Shown piece after piece: positions 35,661 through 44,473 of a stretch of 64,000 bases of DNA (the first letter of the stretch is position 1; each line of letters opens with the position of its first letter). The position numbers and the translations under genes were made by a program. Below the pieces are notes generated by a model. It worked only from the letters and a program-made list of their open reading frames with translations. It searched no databases and was not told where the DNA came from. Source of the DNA: Arthrobacter stackebrandtii (GTDB lineage Bacteria > Actinomycetota > Actinomycetes > Actinomycetales > Micrococcaceae); the NCBI RefSeq assembly GCF_017876675.1, contig NZ_JAGIOI010000001.1:2666001-2730000 (forward strand). The letters run 5' to 3'.

Positions 35661-36650
35661 ATGGACTTTCCCGCCCTGCTGCCCCGCGCAGACGCCACGA
35701 TCCTTTTTGTGCACGCCCACCCAGACGATGAAACCATCGTCACCGGCGCCGCCATGGCTGCCTGCTCCGCCGCCGGTGCACGCGTGGTGCTGGTGACGTG
35801 CACGCGCGGCGAGCTGGGCGAGGTCATCCCGCCGGAGCTGGGCCACCTTGAAGTGGGGCGTGCGCTGCGCCTGCCCCACGAGGCTTCCGTTCACCAAGCA
35901 CCGGTGGCGCCCCGGACGCCGGTGAATGACGACGCCGGACACCCCCTTGAGAGGGAGGCGTCGCCGGGAGCCGGGCTCGCTGCGGAACGCGAGCGGGAAC
36001 TTGCCGCCGCGCTGGCGGCCCTCGGCGTGCGAGAACACATCTGGCTGGGGCAGGGGCTGACCGCGCCGGCTTCCGGACCCGTGGTGTTCCGCGACTCCGG
36101 CATGCAATGGGGCCCGGACGGCCGGGCCACGGCGGCCGCCACGGTTTTGCCGGGATCATTCTCGCGGGTGCCGCTGGGCGAGACGGCGCCGCTGCTTGCC
36201 GCCGCCATCCGCGAACTGAGGCCCGACGTGGTGGTGACGTATGCCTCCGACGGCGGATACGGCCACCCCGACCACGTCCGGGCCCACCAACTCACCATGG
36301 CAGCACTGGCGCAGGCGGCCGCTGCGCCACGATCCCGTGGTGCGGCCGGGGACCGCGAAAGCGAGGCCGGTGCAGGAGAGGGCTGGGTGGTTCCCGCCGT
36401 ATACACAATTGTCAGCGACCGGCCCGAGCGGCCGCTGGAAGAGGGTGCCCCGCGCATCGCCGTGGCCGGGGATCTGGCGGCCAAGACCGCTGCCATGGCC
36501 GCACACCGCACCCAGATCACCGTTGACGGGGAGCATTTCGCGCTCTCGGACGGCGTGTGGCGGGACATCAGTGCAGTGGAGGAGTTCATGGCACTGGATG
36601 CCGCGTCAGCCGCCGGTTCCACACTGCTCACCGTGGAAGGGACCCCGTGA
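35661..36650 (+). CDS. mshB: GlcNAc-inositol deacetylase MshB (mycothiol synthesis)
   Basis: A 329-residue zinc deacetylase that removes acetate from N-acetyl-glucosaminyl-inositol, the second step of mycothiol synthesis. The metal motif HAHPDDE is at residues 18-24 and the third ligand in GYGHPDHVRAH. Length and end match the family; an insertion of about 30 residues (ASVHQAPVAPRTPVN to AGLAAERE) is somewhat Pro/Ala-rich. The LmbE/PIG-L family is broad, but the position between typA-linked transport genes and fdxA-dapC matches mshB in actinobacteria. The next gene starts inside its stop (TGATG). Confidence 0.9.
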   Translation: MDFPALLPRADATILFVHAHPDDETIVTGAAMAACSAAGARVVLVTCTRGELGEVIPPELGHLEVGRALRLPHEASVHQAPVAPRTPVNDDAGHPLEREASPGAGLAAERERELAAALAALGVREHIWLGQGLTAPASGPVVFRDSGMQWGPDGRATAAATVLPGSFSRVPLGETAPLLAAAIRELRPDVVVTYASDGGYGHPDHVRAHQLTMAALAQAAAAPRSRGAAGDRESEAGAGEGWVVPAVYTIVSDRPERPLEEGAPRIAVAGDLAAKTAAMAAHRTQITVDGEHFALSDGVWRDISAVEEFMALDAASAAGSTLLTVEGTP

Positions 36651-37150
36651 TGGGCGCCAACTACGGCAGCGGCCCTTCTGTTCCCGGCAGCCATCCCGGT
36701 CCCGGGGAAACAGCTGATCCCGCACCTGAGCTCGGCGGGAAGTCCCACGCGGCGGCGCCAAGGAAGATGCAGCCGCAGCCGAAGAAGTGGTCTGTGGTGG
36801 CTGCGGCGTTGGGTGCGGGCGTGGGCGCCGGTCTGCTTGGTACATCCCTGCACGGGCACGCATGGTTTGTGGGCACATCCGTCGTTCCCTATGGTGCGGC
36901 CCTGGCGCTGTTGTTGTTGGCAGCGGTCGGCATGTTCGTTGGCCTGTGGAGCAGAAGCTCGTGGATGGTTGTCTGGTGCGGGGCTGCCGCCTACGCCACG
37001 GCCGGGCTGCTGTCCCTGCAGCTGTCCACGTTCGGCCTGATCTTCGACAACCTCCAGGGCAGGGTCTGGCTGTACGGAATTGCCGTGGTGACGTTGCTGA
37101 TGTCCCTGGTTGTCTGGCGGTTGCTGCGGGTGAAGGTCGAGCGCAAGTAA
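36650..37150 (+). CDS. Conserved membrane protein downstream of mshB
   Basis: A 166-residue protein with a 50-residue hydrophilic N-terminus and four membrane spans (WSVVAAALGAGVGAGLLGTS, YGAALALLLLAAVGMFVGLW, WMVVWCGAAAYATAGLLSLQ, VWLYGIAVVTLLMSLVVWRL). Overlap TGATG with mshB indicates co-translation. A small membrane protein is found at this place in many actinobacteria; its role is unknown. Confidence 0.78.
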   Translation: MGANYGSGPSVPGSHPGPGETADPAPELGGKSHAAAPRKMQPQPKKWSVVAAALGAGVGAGLLGTSLHGHAWFVGTSVVPYGAALALLLLAAVGMFVGLWSRSSWMVVWCGAAAYATAGLLSLQLSTFGLIFDNLQGRVWLYGIAVVTLLMSLVVWRLLRVKVERK

Positions 37151-37302
37151 CCCGCCTGCTCCCGGCGGCCTGAACCGGTGACCGCTGGGCTGCGCGGAGG
37201 TGGTTGTTAAGATTGGATGCCGGTCGACAGCCCGCCGATCCCGATATGGGCCTCCTGGCGCGGATCCAGTGCCCCGTCGTCGCCTTGGAATGGCCCGGCT
37301 CC

Positions 37303-37536
37303 CTACCCTTGGATCCGCCGCGCCCGCGGCGCCGGTGCCGGGGGAACCGCCTTGGCGAGCTGGACGTCGTCGAACTTGACCTGGACCGGACCAGAGCGGG
37401 TGGTGATGGTGCACGAGTGCGAATCCCGGGCGGTGAGTTCCCCGAGCGCGTCGGTCAACCCGCCCTCGATTCGGTGCCGGACCACCATGCGCGTGCCGAG
37501 GGGAAGCTGCGTGAGTCGCTCGATTGCACTGTTCAT
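37303..37536 (-). CDS. Small conserved actinobacterial protein
   Basis: A 77-residue protein beginning MNSAIERLTQLPLGTRMVVR, with an Sm/SH3-like beta pattern (RHRIEGGLTDALGELTARDS, then SGPVQVKFDDVQLAKAVPP). The start ATG is preceded by TAGTAT and six bases on its own strand, i.e. a leaderless promoter, which supports it as a real gene. It resembles the N-terminal domain found fused to GNAT acetyltransferases upstream of fdxA in some actinobacteria; here no acetyltransferase follows. Divergent from ferredoxin. Confidence 0.7.
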   Translation of the reverse strand: MNSAIERLTQLPLGTRMVVRHRIEGGLTDALGELTARDSHSCTITTRSGPVQVKFDDVQLAKAVPPAPAPRARRIQG

Positions 37537-37548
37537 CAGTTCATACTA
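37537..37548 (-). promoter_or_regulatory. -10 element of leaderless small-protein gene
   Basis: TAGTAT (37548-37543) then GAACTG then ATG at 37536. On the other strand GATAAT at 37584-37589 is the likely -10 for fdxA. Confidence 0.5.
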
Positions 37549-37648
37549 AGACTCTTTGATGTGCGGCTGCGGCGCGGGTGGGGGATAATGGGAGCGCCGG
37601 GACGCGAAATGCACCGGGTGAAAATCGTTTTGAGGAAGGTTGGGGTTC

Positions 37649-37972
37649 GTGACGTACGTAATTGCGCAGCCGTGCGTGGATGTCAAGGACAAGGCATGTG
37701 TTGAGGAGTGCCCTGTTGACTGTATCTACGAGGGTGAACGCTCGCTCTACATCCACCCTGACGAGTGTGTTGACTGTGGCGCCTGTGAACCGGTGTGCCC
37801 GGTCGAGGCCATCTACTACGAGGACGACACCCCGGACGAGTGGGCGGAATACTACAAGGCCAACGTCGAGTTCTTTGACGTGCTGGGCTCCCCGGGCGGT
37901 GCCGCCAAGATTGGCAACACGCACACCGACCACCCGCTGATCGCAGCACTTCCGCCGCAAAACCAGGACTGA
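37649..37972 (+). CDS. fdxA: Ferredoxin (FdxA/FdxC, 7Fe type)
   Basis: A 107-residue bacterial ferredoxin. N-terminal cluster motif CVDVKDKACVEECPVDCIYE (C-x7-C-x3-C-P layout of the 3Fe-4S site) and second motif CVDCGACEPVCPVEAIY (4Fe-4S). The long C-terminal tail from residue 60 is normal for FdxA. GTG 37649 follows GAGGAAGG. It lies 8 nt before dapC, an arrangement conserved in actinobacteria. Confidence 0.95.
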   Translation: MTYVIAQPCVDVKDKACVEECPVDCIYEGERSLYIHPDECVDCGACEPVCPVEAIYYEDDTPDEWAEYYKANVEFFDVLGSPGGAAKIGNTHTDHPLIAALPPQNQD

Positions 37973-37980
37973 CGCACTCC

Positions 37981-39138
37981 ATGACTTTGGCCCCTGCCAA
38001 CGGCAAACCCTTTGGCCTGCAGCTGCCCGACTACCCGTGGGATGCGCTGGCGCCGTACCTGAAGACCGCCTCGGAGCATCCGGACGGCGTGGTAAACCTG
38101 TCCATTGGCACGCCCGTGGACCCCACCCCGGCCCTGATCAAGGACGCCCTCGTCGCGGCGGCGGACGCCCCCGGATACCCCACCACCCACGGCACCTTGG
38201 CGCTGCGCCAGGCCGTGGTGGACTGGTTCGCCCGGCGCCGCAACGTGCCCGGGCTGTCGCCTGAGGATGTCATGCCCACGGTGGGTTCCAAGGAACTGGT
38301 GGCCTGGCTGCCGCTGCTGCTGGGCCTGGGCCCGGGGGATGTTGTGGTGCGGCCCACCGTCGCCTACCCCACCTACGACATGGGCGCCGTGTTTGCCGGC
38401 GCAACCTCGGTGGCGGCTGATTCCCTTGACGAACTCGACGCCGGGACGCTCGCCCGGGTGCGCCTGGTGTGGGTCAACTCGCCGGGCAACCCCACCGGCA
38501 TAGTCCGTTCCGTGGCGGAACTGCGCGGGCTGGTCGAAGCGGCCCGCAAGCTGGGCGCCGTCGTGGCTTCCGATGAGTGCTACGGCGAGCTGGGCTGGGG
38601 AGAATGGGATGCCCAACGCGGCGGCGAACCCGTCCCGAGCATCCTGGACCCGAGGGTGTCAGGCGGCTCCAATGAGGGGCTGCTGGCCGTCTATTCCTTG
38701 AGCAAGCAGTCCAACCTGGCCGGCTACCGGGCGGCGTTTGTGGCGGGGGATTCCGCCATCGTGGCCAACCTGGTCAACAGCCGCAAGCATGCCGGCATGA
38801 TCGTCCCGGCGCCCGTCCAGGAAGCCATGCGCGTTGCGCTGGGCGACGATGCGCACGTGCAGGCACAAAAGGACCTGTACCGGAAGCGCCGGGAGCAGCT
38901 GGTGGGTGCCCTGGAAGCTTTTGGGCTGACCATCCACCACTCCGAGGCCGGGCTGTACCTGTGGTGCACGGCGGGCGAGGACACCTGGACCACCATCGGC
39001 AGGCTCGCAGGGCTGGGCATTGTGGCAGGTCCCGGCACTTTTTACGGTGAGGCCGGCAACGGATTCGTTCGTGTCGCCCTGACGGGGAGTGACGAACGGA
39101 TCGCCGCAGCAGCGTCGCGGCTGAACGCAAATTCATAA
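37981..39138 (+). CDS. dapC: N-succinyldiaminopimelate aminotransferase
   Basis: A 385-residue PLP-dependent aminotransferase of class I, converting N-succinyl-2-amino-6-oxopimelate to N-succinyl-LL-diaminopimelate for lysine and peptidoglycan. Seen: NLSIGTPVDPTP, the substrate-pocket NSPGNPTG, D-E-C-Y-G-E (PLP aspartate) and the Schiff-base lysine in SLSKQSNLAGYRA; FVRVALTGSDE holds the carboxylate-binding Arg. Transcribed with fdxA. dapD and dapE of the same branch lie 5 and 8 kb further on. Confidence 0.93.
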   Translation: MTLAPANGKPFGLQLPDYPWDALAPYLKTASEHPDGVVNLSIGTPVDPTPALIKDALVAAADAPGYPTTHGTLALRQAVVDWFARRRNVPGLSPEDVMPTVGSKELVAWLPLLLGLGPGDVVVRPTVAYPTYDMGAVFAGATSVAADSLDELDAGTLARVRLVWVNSPGNPTGIVRSVAELRGLVEAARKLGAVVASDECYGELGWGEWDAQRGGEPVPSILDPRVSGGSNEGLLAVYSLSKQSNLAGYRAAFVAGDSAIVANLVNSRKHAGMIVPAPVQEAMRVALGDDAHVQAQKDLYRKRREQLVGALEAFGLTIHHSEAGLYLWCTAGEDTWTTIGRLAGLGIVAGPGTFYGEAGNGFVRVALTGSDERIAAAASRLNANS

Positions 39139-39210
39139 CGGTTTCCCGCAAAATCGGCCTGAACTCCACTCTGGATTAGTGTTGAAGGCCCTTAAAGCGG
39201 TAGTTTCATA

Positions 39211-39229
39211 GGTGACCGTTTAGGTCACC
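39211..39229 (+). promoter_or_regulatory. Perfect inverted repeat upstream of citrate synthase
   Basis: GGTGACC-GTTTA-GGTCACC, 125 nt before the gltA start. The symmetric 7-bp arms suggest an operator. A candidate promoter TTGACG (39268-39273) with GTTAGA (39292-39297) lies between it and the gene. The binding protein is unknown. Confidence 0.5.
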
Positions 39230-39353
39230 GGACGCATCATGCGCTTTTAGTTTTCTTGCGAATTACCTTGACGTGCGCGGGTGTCCCGCGGGTTAGAAAA
39301 CGTGCATTGAACCAACCAAAGGCTTTTGAAGGCCACCTCATGAAGGGGACTCC

Positions 39354-40637
39354 ATGACTGATTCCACGAGCGCATCGCTGCGCTACGACGGCGGAGAGCT
39401 TGAACTCCCGCGCATTGAAGCAGTAGAAGGCAACGCCGGGTATGACGTTTCCAAGCTCCTGAAGACCACCGGTGCGGTCACCTACGACCCCGGTTTCGTC
39501 AACACAGCTGCAACCTCTTCCGCCATCACCTACATCGACGGCGACAAGGGCATCCTGCGCTACCGCGGATACCCCATCGAAGAACTGGCCGAGCACTCCA
39601 GCTTCCTGGAAGTCTCCTACCTGCTCATTTACGGCAACCTGCCCACCCCGGCAGAACTGGACGCCTTCGACCAGCGCATCCGCCGCCACACCATGCTGCA
39701 CGAAGACCTCAAGGGCTTCTTCGGCGGCTTCCCGCGCGACGCGCACCCCATGCCCGTGCTGTCCTCGGCCGTCTCGGCGCTGTCCACGTTCTACCAGGAC
39801 TCCCTTGACCCGTTCGACGACGAGCAGGTTGAGATGGCCACCATCCGCCTCATGGCCAAGATGCCAGTCATCGCCGCCTACGCGTACAAGAAGTCCATCG
39901 GCCAGCCCATGCTGTACCCGGACAACTCCATGAACCTGGTGGAGAACTACCTGCGCCTGAGCTTCGGCCTGCCGGCCGAGCCCTACGAGCTGGATCCCGT
40001 AGTGGTCAAGGCCCTGGACCTGCTGCTCATCCTGCACGCAGACCACGAGCAGAACTGCTCCACCTCCACCGTCCGCCTGGTCGGTTCGGCAAACGCCAAC
40101 ATGTTTGCCTCGGTTTCCGCCGGCATCAACGCACTCTTCGGCCCGCTGCACGGCGGTGCCAACGAGGCAGTGCTGAACATGCTCCGCCAGATCCAGGACA
40201 GCGGCGAGCCCGTTGAAAAGTTCGTGGAGCGCGTGAAGAACAAGGAAGACGGCGTGAAGCTCATGGGCTTCGGGCACCGCGTCTACAAGAACTACGACCC
40301 CCGCGCCAAGATCGTCAAGGCCACGGCCCACGAAATCCTGGAAAAGCTCGGCGGCAACGACGAACTCCTCGAGATCGCCATGCGCCTGGAAGAAGTTGCG
40401 CTCACGGATGAGTACTTCATCTCCCGCAAGCTCTACCCGAACGTGGACTTCTACACCGGCCTGATCTACAAGGCCATGGGCTTCCCCGAGAAGATGTTCA
40501 CGGTGCTCTTCGCCATTGGCCGCCTGCCGGGCTGGATTGCCCAGTGGCGCGAAATGATGAAGGACCCCGAGACCAAGATCGGCCGCCCCCGCCAGCTGTA
40601 CACGGGTGAGCCTGAGCGCATGTACCCCTCGCGCTAA
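39354..40637 (+). CDS. gltA: Citrate synthase
   Basis: A 427-residue hexameric-type citrate synthase joining oxaloacetate and acetyl-CoA at the entry of the TCA cycle. The catalytic triad is H266 (GPLHGGANEAV), H308 (GFGHRVYKNYDPRA) and D365 (PNVDFYTG). The N-terminal beta-rich region (residues 1-50, GNAGYDVSKLLKTTGAVTYD) is the type II bacterial form. Single gene with its own promoter region and terminator. Confidence 0.97.
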   Translation: MTDSTSASLRYDGGELELPRIEAVEGNAGYDVSKLLKTTGAVTYDPGFVNTAATSSAITYIDGDKGILRYRGYPIEELAEHSSFLEVSYLLIYGNLPTPAELDAFDQRIRRHTMLHEDLKGFFGGFPRDAHPMPVLSSAVSALSTFYQDSLDPFDDEQVEMATIRLMAKMPVIAAYAYKKSIGQPMLYPDNSMNLVENYLRLSFGLPAEPYELDPVVVKALDLLLILHADHEQNCSTSTVRLVGSANANMFASVSAGINALFGPLHGGANEAVLNMLRQIQDSGEPVEKFVERVKNKEDGVKLMGFGHRVYKNYDPRAKIVKATAHEILEKLGGNDELLEIAMRLEEVALTDEYFISRKLYPNVDFYTGLIYKAMGFPEKMFTVLFAIGRLPGWIAQWREMMKDPETKIGRPRQLYTGEPERMYPSR

Positions 40638-40656
40638 CAGCTTATTAAGCACGACG

Positions 40657-40702
40657 GCGGCAGGCGGCTTTCCCACGGAGAGTCGCCTGCCGCTTTTCCT
40701 TT
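40657..40702 (+). terminator. gltA terminator, CGACGGCGGCAGG family
   Basis: GCGGCAGGCGGCT pairs with AGTCGCCTGCCGC across 11 nt, followed by TTTTCCTTT. The 5' flank AAGCACGACGGCGGCAGG matches the family hairpin seen at 23540 and 27226, but the outer GTCGT part of the 3' arm is missing. Confidence 0.8.
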
Positions 40703-40728
40703 GCCAAACCTTGACGAAAGTAAGAATC

Positions 40729-40917
40729 ATGAAAATGTCGACTCTGTTGCTGCACACTTTCTCCATGGCGTTCCCCATCGTTGTGGTGGTGCTGGGGATC
40801 ATGGTGCTGGTGGGCAAGTCTGTGTTCCTGCCCTGGTTCATTGGCGCCCTGGTCATCATGGTCGTGCTGCTGGTGCTGCTCTACCTGGACAAGAAGAAGG
40901 ACTCGGCCGCCAAATAG
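40729..40917 (+). CDS. Small two-span membrane protein
   Basis: A 62-residue protein: MKMSTLLLHTFSMAFPIVVV starts the first span (to about residue 28) and FIGALVIMVVLLVLLYLDKK is the second, with a basic C-terminal tail. I do not recognise a family. Start ATG 40729 has ACGAAAGTAAG upstream. It follows the gltA terminator, so it probably has its own promoter. Confidence 0.6.
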   Translation: MKMSTLLLHTFSMAFPIVVVVLGIMVLVGKSVFLPWFIGALVIMVVLLVLLYLDKKKDSAAK

Positions 40918-40988
40918 GCCGGGCCGAGCCGGCCGTTCATGAAGCCGCCCGATGGGCATTGCTGAAACATGTGTGCTAAAACAGATGG

Positions 40989-41612
40989 GTGCCCAAAATT
41001 GTAAACGCCGATGACCGCCGAGAGCTCGTTGCGGATGCCGTATTTCAAGTCATTGCAGAGCGTGGTCTGACACAAGCATCGCTACGTAACGTGGCCGCGC
41101 AGGCGGCCTTGGCGCTGGGGTCGGTGAGGCACTATTTTGAGAACCAGGCGGAGCTCATGGAGTTCGCCTTCCGCGTCAATTCCGAGCGGATCCACCTTCG
41201 GGCACTCGACGTCCTGGAAACCCTGGAACAGGACGGCCTGGCAGCCACCCGCAACGGCCTGCTGGACCAATGCGCCGGTGTCCTCGAAGAACTGCTGCCG
41301 TTGGACGACGAACGGCGTGCCGACGCCGTGGTCCACATGGAGTTCATGCTCGACGCACGGACCAACACGGAACTGCTCGATGCAGCCCAGGACGACTACC
41401 GGGCAACGGGCGCCATCGTTGGCCGCGTGCTGCTGGCACTGATGGAAAGCCCCCTCGCCGTCCCCAACCTGGTTCCCGTGGATGAAGCCGAACGGCTGAT
41501 CGCACTGCTCGACGGGCTGAGCCTGCGCATGGTGCTCCAGCCCGCGTGGGCGGCACCGGAACAAGGGCAGGCCACCCTTCGCCGCCACCTGGCCGCACTC
41601 CTCACCCCCTAG
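40989..41612 (+). CDS. TetR/AcrR-family regulator (BetI-like C-terminal domain)
   Basis: A 207-residue TetR regulator starting at GTG 40989. HTH: RRELVADAVFQVIAERGLTQ, ASLRNVAAQAALALGSVRHY. The C-terminal helices (residues 80-200) match the BetI/TetR_C_6 type. It has no obvious target next to it, and the ligand is unknown. Confidence 0.87.
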   Translation: MPKIVNADDRRELVADAVFQVIAERGLTQASLRNVAAQAALALGSVRHYFENQAELMEFAFRVNSERIHLRALDVLETLEQDGLAATRNGLLDQCAGVLEELLPLDDERRADAVVHMEFMLDARTNTELLDAAQDDYRATGAIVGRVLLALMESPLAVPNLVPVDEAERLIALLDGLSLRMVLQPAWAAPEQGQATLRRHLAALLTP

Positions 41613-41770
41613 CCGCCACAGCATCATCCCCACGCCTTGACCCCATCCAGGAGCCCCGCGCCGGGATACGGGGCAGTCTTTGTACCACTGGGTGCCTTGG
41701 ACGGCGCTTGCGGGTAATCTTGGACTTGTGATTGCAGCAACATTTTTTGCAGCGGTTGGAGGCGGGAGAA

Positions 41771-42382
41771 ATGCATCATACCGGCGGCCCTGGCTGGCGA
41801 ATCACCATGGACACCTGCCAGCCCATGCTCATGGCGCTGTACCTGCGGGACGTCTCAGGACTGGTGGGCGCCGGCACCCCCGCACTCTCCCACGTGGCGC
41901 CCTCCGTCAGGGCTGCGGACCACACCATGCTGACGGCCGGGGTGGGCGGAACGGACGCGCTGCGGGACCAGTGGGAGGTTTGGTGGGGCCGGCTGCTGGC
42001 AAACTTCCCCAACCCCGGGCAGGATCTCACTCCGCCGGAATTCCCTGAATTGGCAGGGATGCCAGCCTTGCAAAGGGTGGCCCACGCCCACTACGGCTCG
42101 GCGCTGACCTGGTCCAGGGAGCAGTCGCAGCTGTACAACATGATGGCGGCCCAGCGGGAGACCCTGGGCGGGCACAAGATCCTGGCGGACCTGGTGCAAA
42201 ACCGCGAAATGGAGCTGGGCCGCAGTGCCCGCGACTTTACCCTGACGATTGTGGAGGTGCCGCTGGCGGAACAGCGCGCCTGGTTCATTGAGCCGGACAG
42301 GCTCATCATGAGCTCCCACCTGCTGGACAACCAGGAGGTCTTCCGCAGCTACGTCCAGCCTGTGGTGGAACTGCTGGTGTAG
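41771..42382 (+). CDS. Uncharacterised actinobacterial protein
   Basis: A 203-residue soluble protein that I do not assign. Starting at ATG 41771 (GGAGG 8 nt upstream), it reads MHHTGGPGWRITMDTCQPML, with WSREQSQLYNMMAAQRETLG and a hydrophobic C-terminus RSYVQPVVELLV. Mostly alpha-helical with a strand pair near DFTLTIVEVPLAEQRAWFIE. The codon use matches its neighbours. It lies between a tetR gene and a convergent lysozyme-fold gene. Confidence 0.65.
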   Translation: MHHTGGPGWRITMDTCQPMLMALYLRDVSGLVGAGTPALSHVAPSVRAADHTMLTAGVGGTDALRDQWEVWWGRLLANFPNPGQDLTPPEFPELAGMPALQRVAHAHYGSALTWSREQSQLYNMMAAQRETLGGHKILADLVQNREMELGRSARDFTLTIVEVPLAEQRAWFIEPDRLIMSSHLLDNQEVFRSYVQPVVELLV

Positions 42383-42436
42383 GCCACGGCCAATCCGGGC
42401 AGCCCGCACGGAAGCGCAGCACGGCGCCGGCCGGGG

Positions 42437-43318
42437 TCAGGAACCGCCCGCCACCGTGATGACCACCTGCCCTGCCGTGGCGATGTCGCTGGGCTGCCAG
42501 CCCACGTTGGTTCCGGCCTTGTTCTCGTTGCGGTCCCAGGTATTGCCGGCGTGGCTGACCTCCACGATGCCAAGCTCCAGGGCGTTCGCCACGGCCCAGT
42601 GCGCCAACATCCAGCCGTGCACCCCGGGAACGTCAAACGTCATCACAGTGCCGCTCTCGCCCGGAAGAACGTCCGGGGCGAGCACCGCGAGGCCGCCCAT
42701 GGCCTCCTGCGCCCCCGCGGTCACGTCACCAGGGAGCCCGGCCGCCACTGCCTCAGGCAGGGTGCAGGAGAGCCCGCCGGCTGTTTCGCCCGTCAACGCC
42801 GACGCGAACGCGCGCGCCAGCGCCTCATGTTGTGCGTAGGCCTCGGGGAAGCCGGAACGCTGGACGGTCTGGGCGGCGTCGTTCACGGACATGTCCAGGT
42901 AGCCCGGCACCTTTTCCAGCACGTTGTAGAACGCATTCGCCGAATACACGGGGTCCATGATCTGCTCCACCGTGCCCCAGTCCTGTGACGGGCGCTGCTG
43001 GAACAGCCCCACGGAGTCGAGGTCGCCGTACTCGATGTTCCGCAGCGCCGACTCCTGCAGCGCCGTCGCCAGCGCAATGGACGCCGCCCGCGCCGGCATG
43101 CCCCGCTGCACCGAAATCTCGGAAATCAGCGCCGCGTTCCGAGCCTGCTCCGTGGCCATGCTGTAGCTGGAACCGGCCACGGTGGCGGTGCAGCCCACGG
43201 CAAGCCGCGGCTCCAGTGCGTTGTTGAGCGTGCGCGCCAGCCACACGCCGGCACCGGCCAGCAGGGCAATCAGGATGAGAATTGAAATTAAAAGTCCGAC
43301 GGCGCTGCGGGCCTTCAT
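42437..43318 (-). CDS. Membrane-anchored lysozyme-fold (transglycosylase-like) protein
   Basis: A 293-residue protein with one N-terminal membrane anchor (VGLLISILILIALLAGAGVW) and an extracytoplasmic domain resembling lysozyme-like cores: ALATALQESALRNIEYGDLD with the probable catalytic E, SVGLFQQRPSQDWGT, and YSANAFYNVLEKVPGYLDM. The C-terminal 90 residues form a second domain (VHGWMLAHWAVANALELGIV). Relatives are often labelled heavy metal transporter in error. A role in cell-wall turnover is probable but unproven. Confidence 0.75.
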   Translation of the reverse strand: MKARSAVGLLISILILIALLAGAGVWLARTLNNALEPRLAVGCTATVAGSSYSMATEQARNAALISEISVQRGMPARAASIALATALQESALRNIEYGDLDSVGLFQQRPSQDWGTVEQIMDPVYSANAFYNVLEKVPGYLDMSVNDAAQTVQRSGFPEAYAQHEALARAFASALTGETAGGLSCTLPEAVAAGLPGDVTAGAQEAMGGLAVLAPDVLPGESGTVMTFDVPGVHGWMLAHWAVANALELGIVEVSHAGNTWDRNENKAGTNVGWQPSDIATAGQVVITVAGGS

Positions 43319-43366
43319 GCGGCATCCCCGGCTTTCGCCGGGGCCGGGCAGCCGCCGGGGTGAGGA

Positions 43367-44356
43367 TTAGTTGGCATGCAGGCTTTCGTTCAGTGCCACC
43401 GATGCGCCCTTGCGGGGCAGCACCTCGACCTCGCCGGAGGTGGAGTTGCGGCGGAACAGCAGGTTGGGCACGCCCGAAAGCTCACTGGCCTTGACGATCA
43501 CGGTGGTGTCCTCGCCGTCGTCGTTCTTGGGCCCCAGAACCCGCACCCGGGTGCCGGCGGTGACGTACAGTCCGGCCTCCACCACGGAGTCGTCGCCAAT
43601 GCTGATGCCCACACCTGAGTTGGCGCCGAGGAGCACGCGCTCGCCCAGCGCCACGCGCTGGAGCCCGCCGCCGGAGAGGGTGCCCATGATGGAGGCGCCG
43701 CCGCCCACATCGGTGCCGTTGCCCACCACGACGCCGGCCGAGATGCGGCCCTCAACCATGGAGGTGCCCAGCGTTCCGGCGTTGAAGTTCACAAAGCCCT
43801 CATGCATCACAGTGGTGCCTTCGGCCAGGTGGGCACCCAGGCGCACCCGGTCGGCGTCGGCCACGCGGACGCCCGAGGGGACCACATAGTCCACCATGCG
43901 CGGGAACTTGTCCACGGAGTAGACGGTGACCTGGCCGCGGCGGCGCAGGCGGGCCCGGGTCAGTTCAAAACCGTCGACGGAGGCGGGGCCGAAGTTGGTC
44001 CACACCACATTGTTGAGCGTGCCAAAGATGCCGTCGAGGTTGATGCTGTTGGGGGCGGCGAGGCGGTGCGAGAGCAGGTGCAGGCGCAGGTAGGTGTCCA
44101 CGGCGTCGGCGGGCGCCTCGTCGAGGTCGATCTGGACGAACACAACCTTCTGGTCCACCTGGCGGTCCGCGTCGGTGCCGGCGGCGGCAAGCGCGGCCAG
44201 CTCCGGGGCGGCCTCCGGGGCGCCGCCGAGCGTGTCCGAGGCCAGGCCCAGGGCGGGGGCCGGGAACCACACGTCGAGCACCTCCCCGCCGGTGGTGACC
44301 GTGGCAATGCCGTGGCCGTGGGCGGAACGGTTGCGCGGGGCTGGGGTTGCAGTCAT
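43367..44356 (-). CDS. dapD: Tetrahydrodipicolinate N-succinyltransferase
   Basis: A 329-residue succinyltransferase that uses succinyl-CoA in the branch toward LL-diaminopimelate. The N-terminal domain is of the actinobacterial DapD type; the C-terminal half is a left-handed beta-helix of hexapeptide repeats (HLAEGTTVMHEGFVNFNAGT, GRISAGVVVGNGTDVGGGAS, GISIGDDSVVEAGLYVTAGT). The start is ATG 44356, two codons inside a longer frame. dapE is divergent beyond one gene. Confidence 0.92.
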   Translation of the reverse strand: MTATPAPRNRSAHGHGIATVTTGGEVLDVWFPAPALGLASDTLGGAPEAAPELAALAAAGTDADRQVDQKVVFVQIDLDEAPADAVDTYLRLHLLSHRLAAPNSINLDGIFGTLNNVVWTNFGPASVDGFELTRARLRRRGQVTVYSVDKFPRMVDYVVPSGVRVADADRVRLGAHLAEGTTVMHEGFVNFNAGTLGTSMVEGRISAGVVVGNGTDVGGGASIMGTLSGGGLQRVALGERVLLGANSGVGISIGDDSVVEAGLYVTAGTRVRVLGPKNDDGEDTTVIVKASELSGVPNLLFRRNSTSGEVEVLPRKGASVALNESLHAN

Positions 44357-44473
44357 GCACACAGTTTATCCGCACCTTCCTGGGTGTTTTCTGCAGGTGC
44401 CGAAACATTGCGGCGCAAGCGGTGCTGCCCGCGCGCGGTTGTCCCGGCCACACCGCCGGCGGACCTGGGCAGG

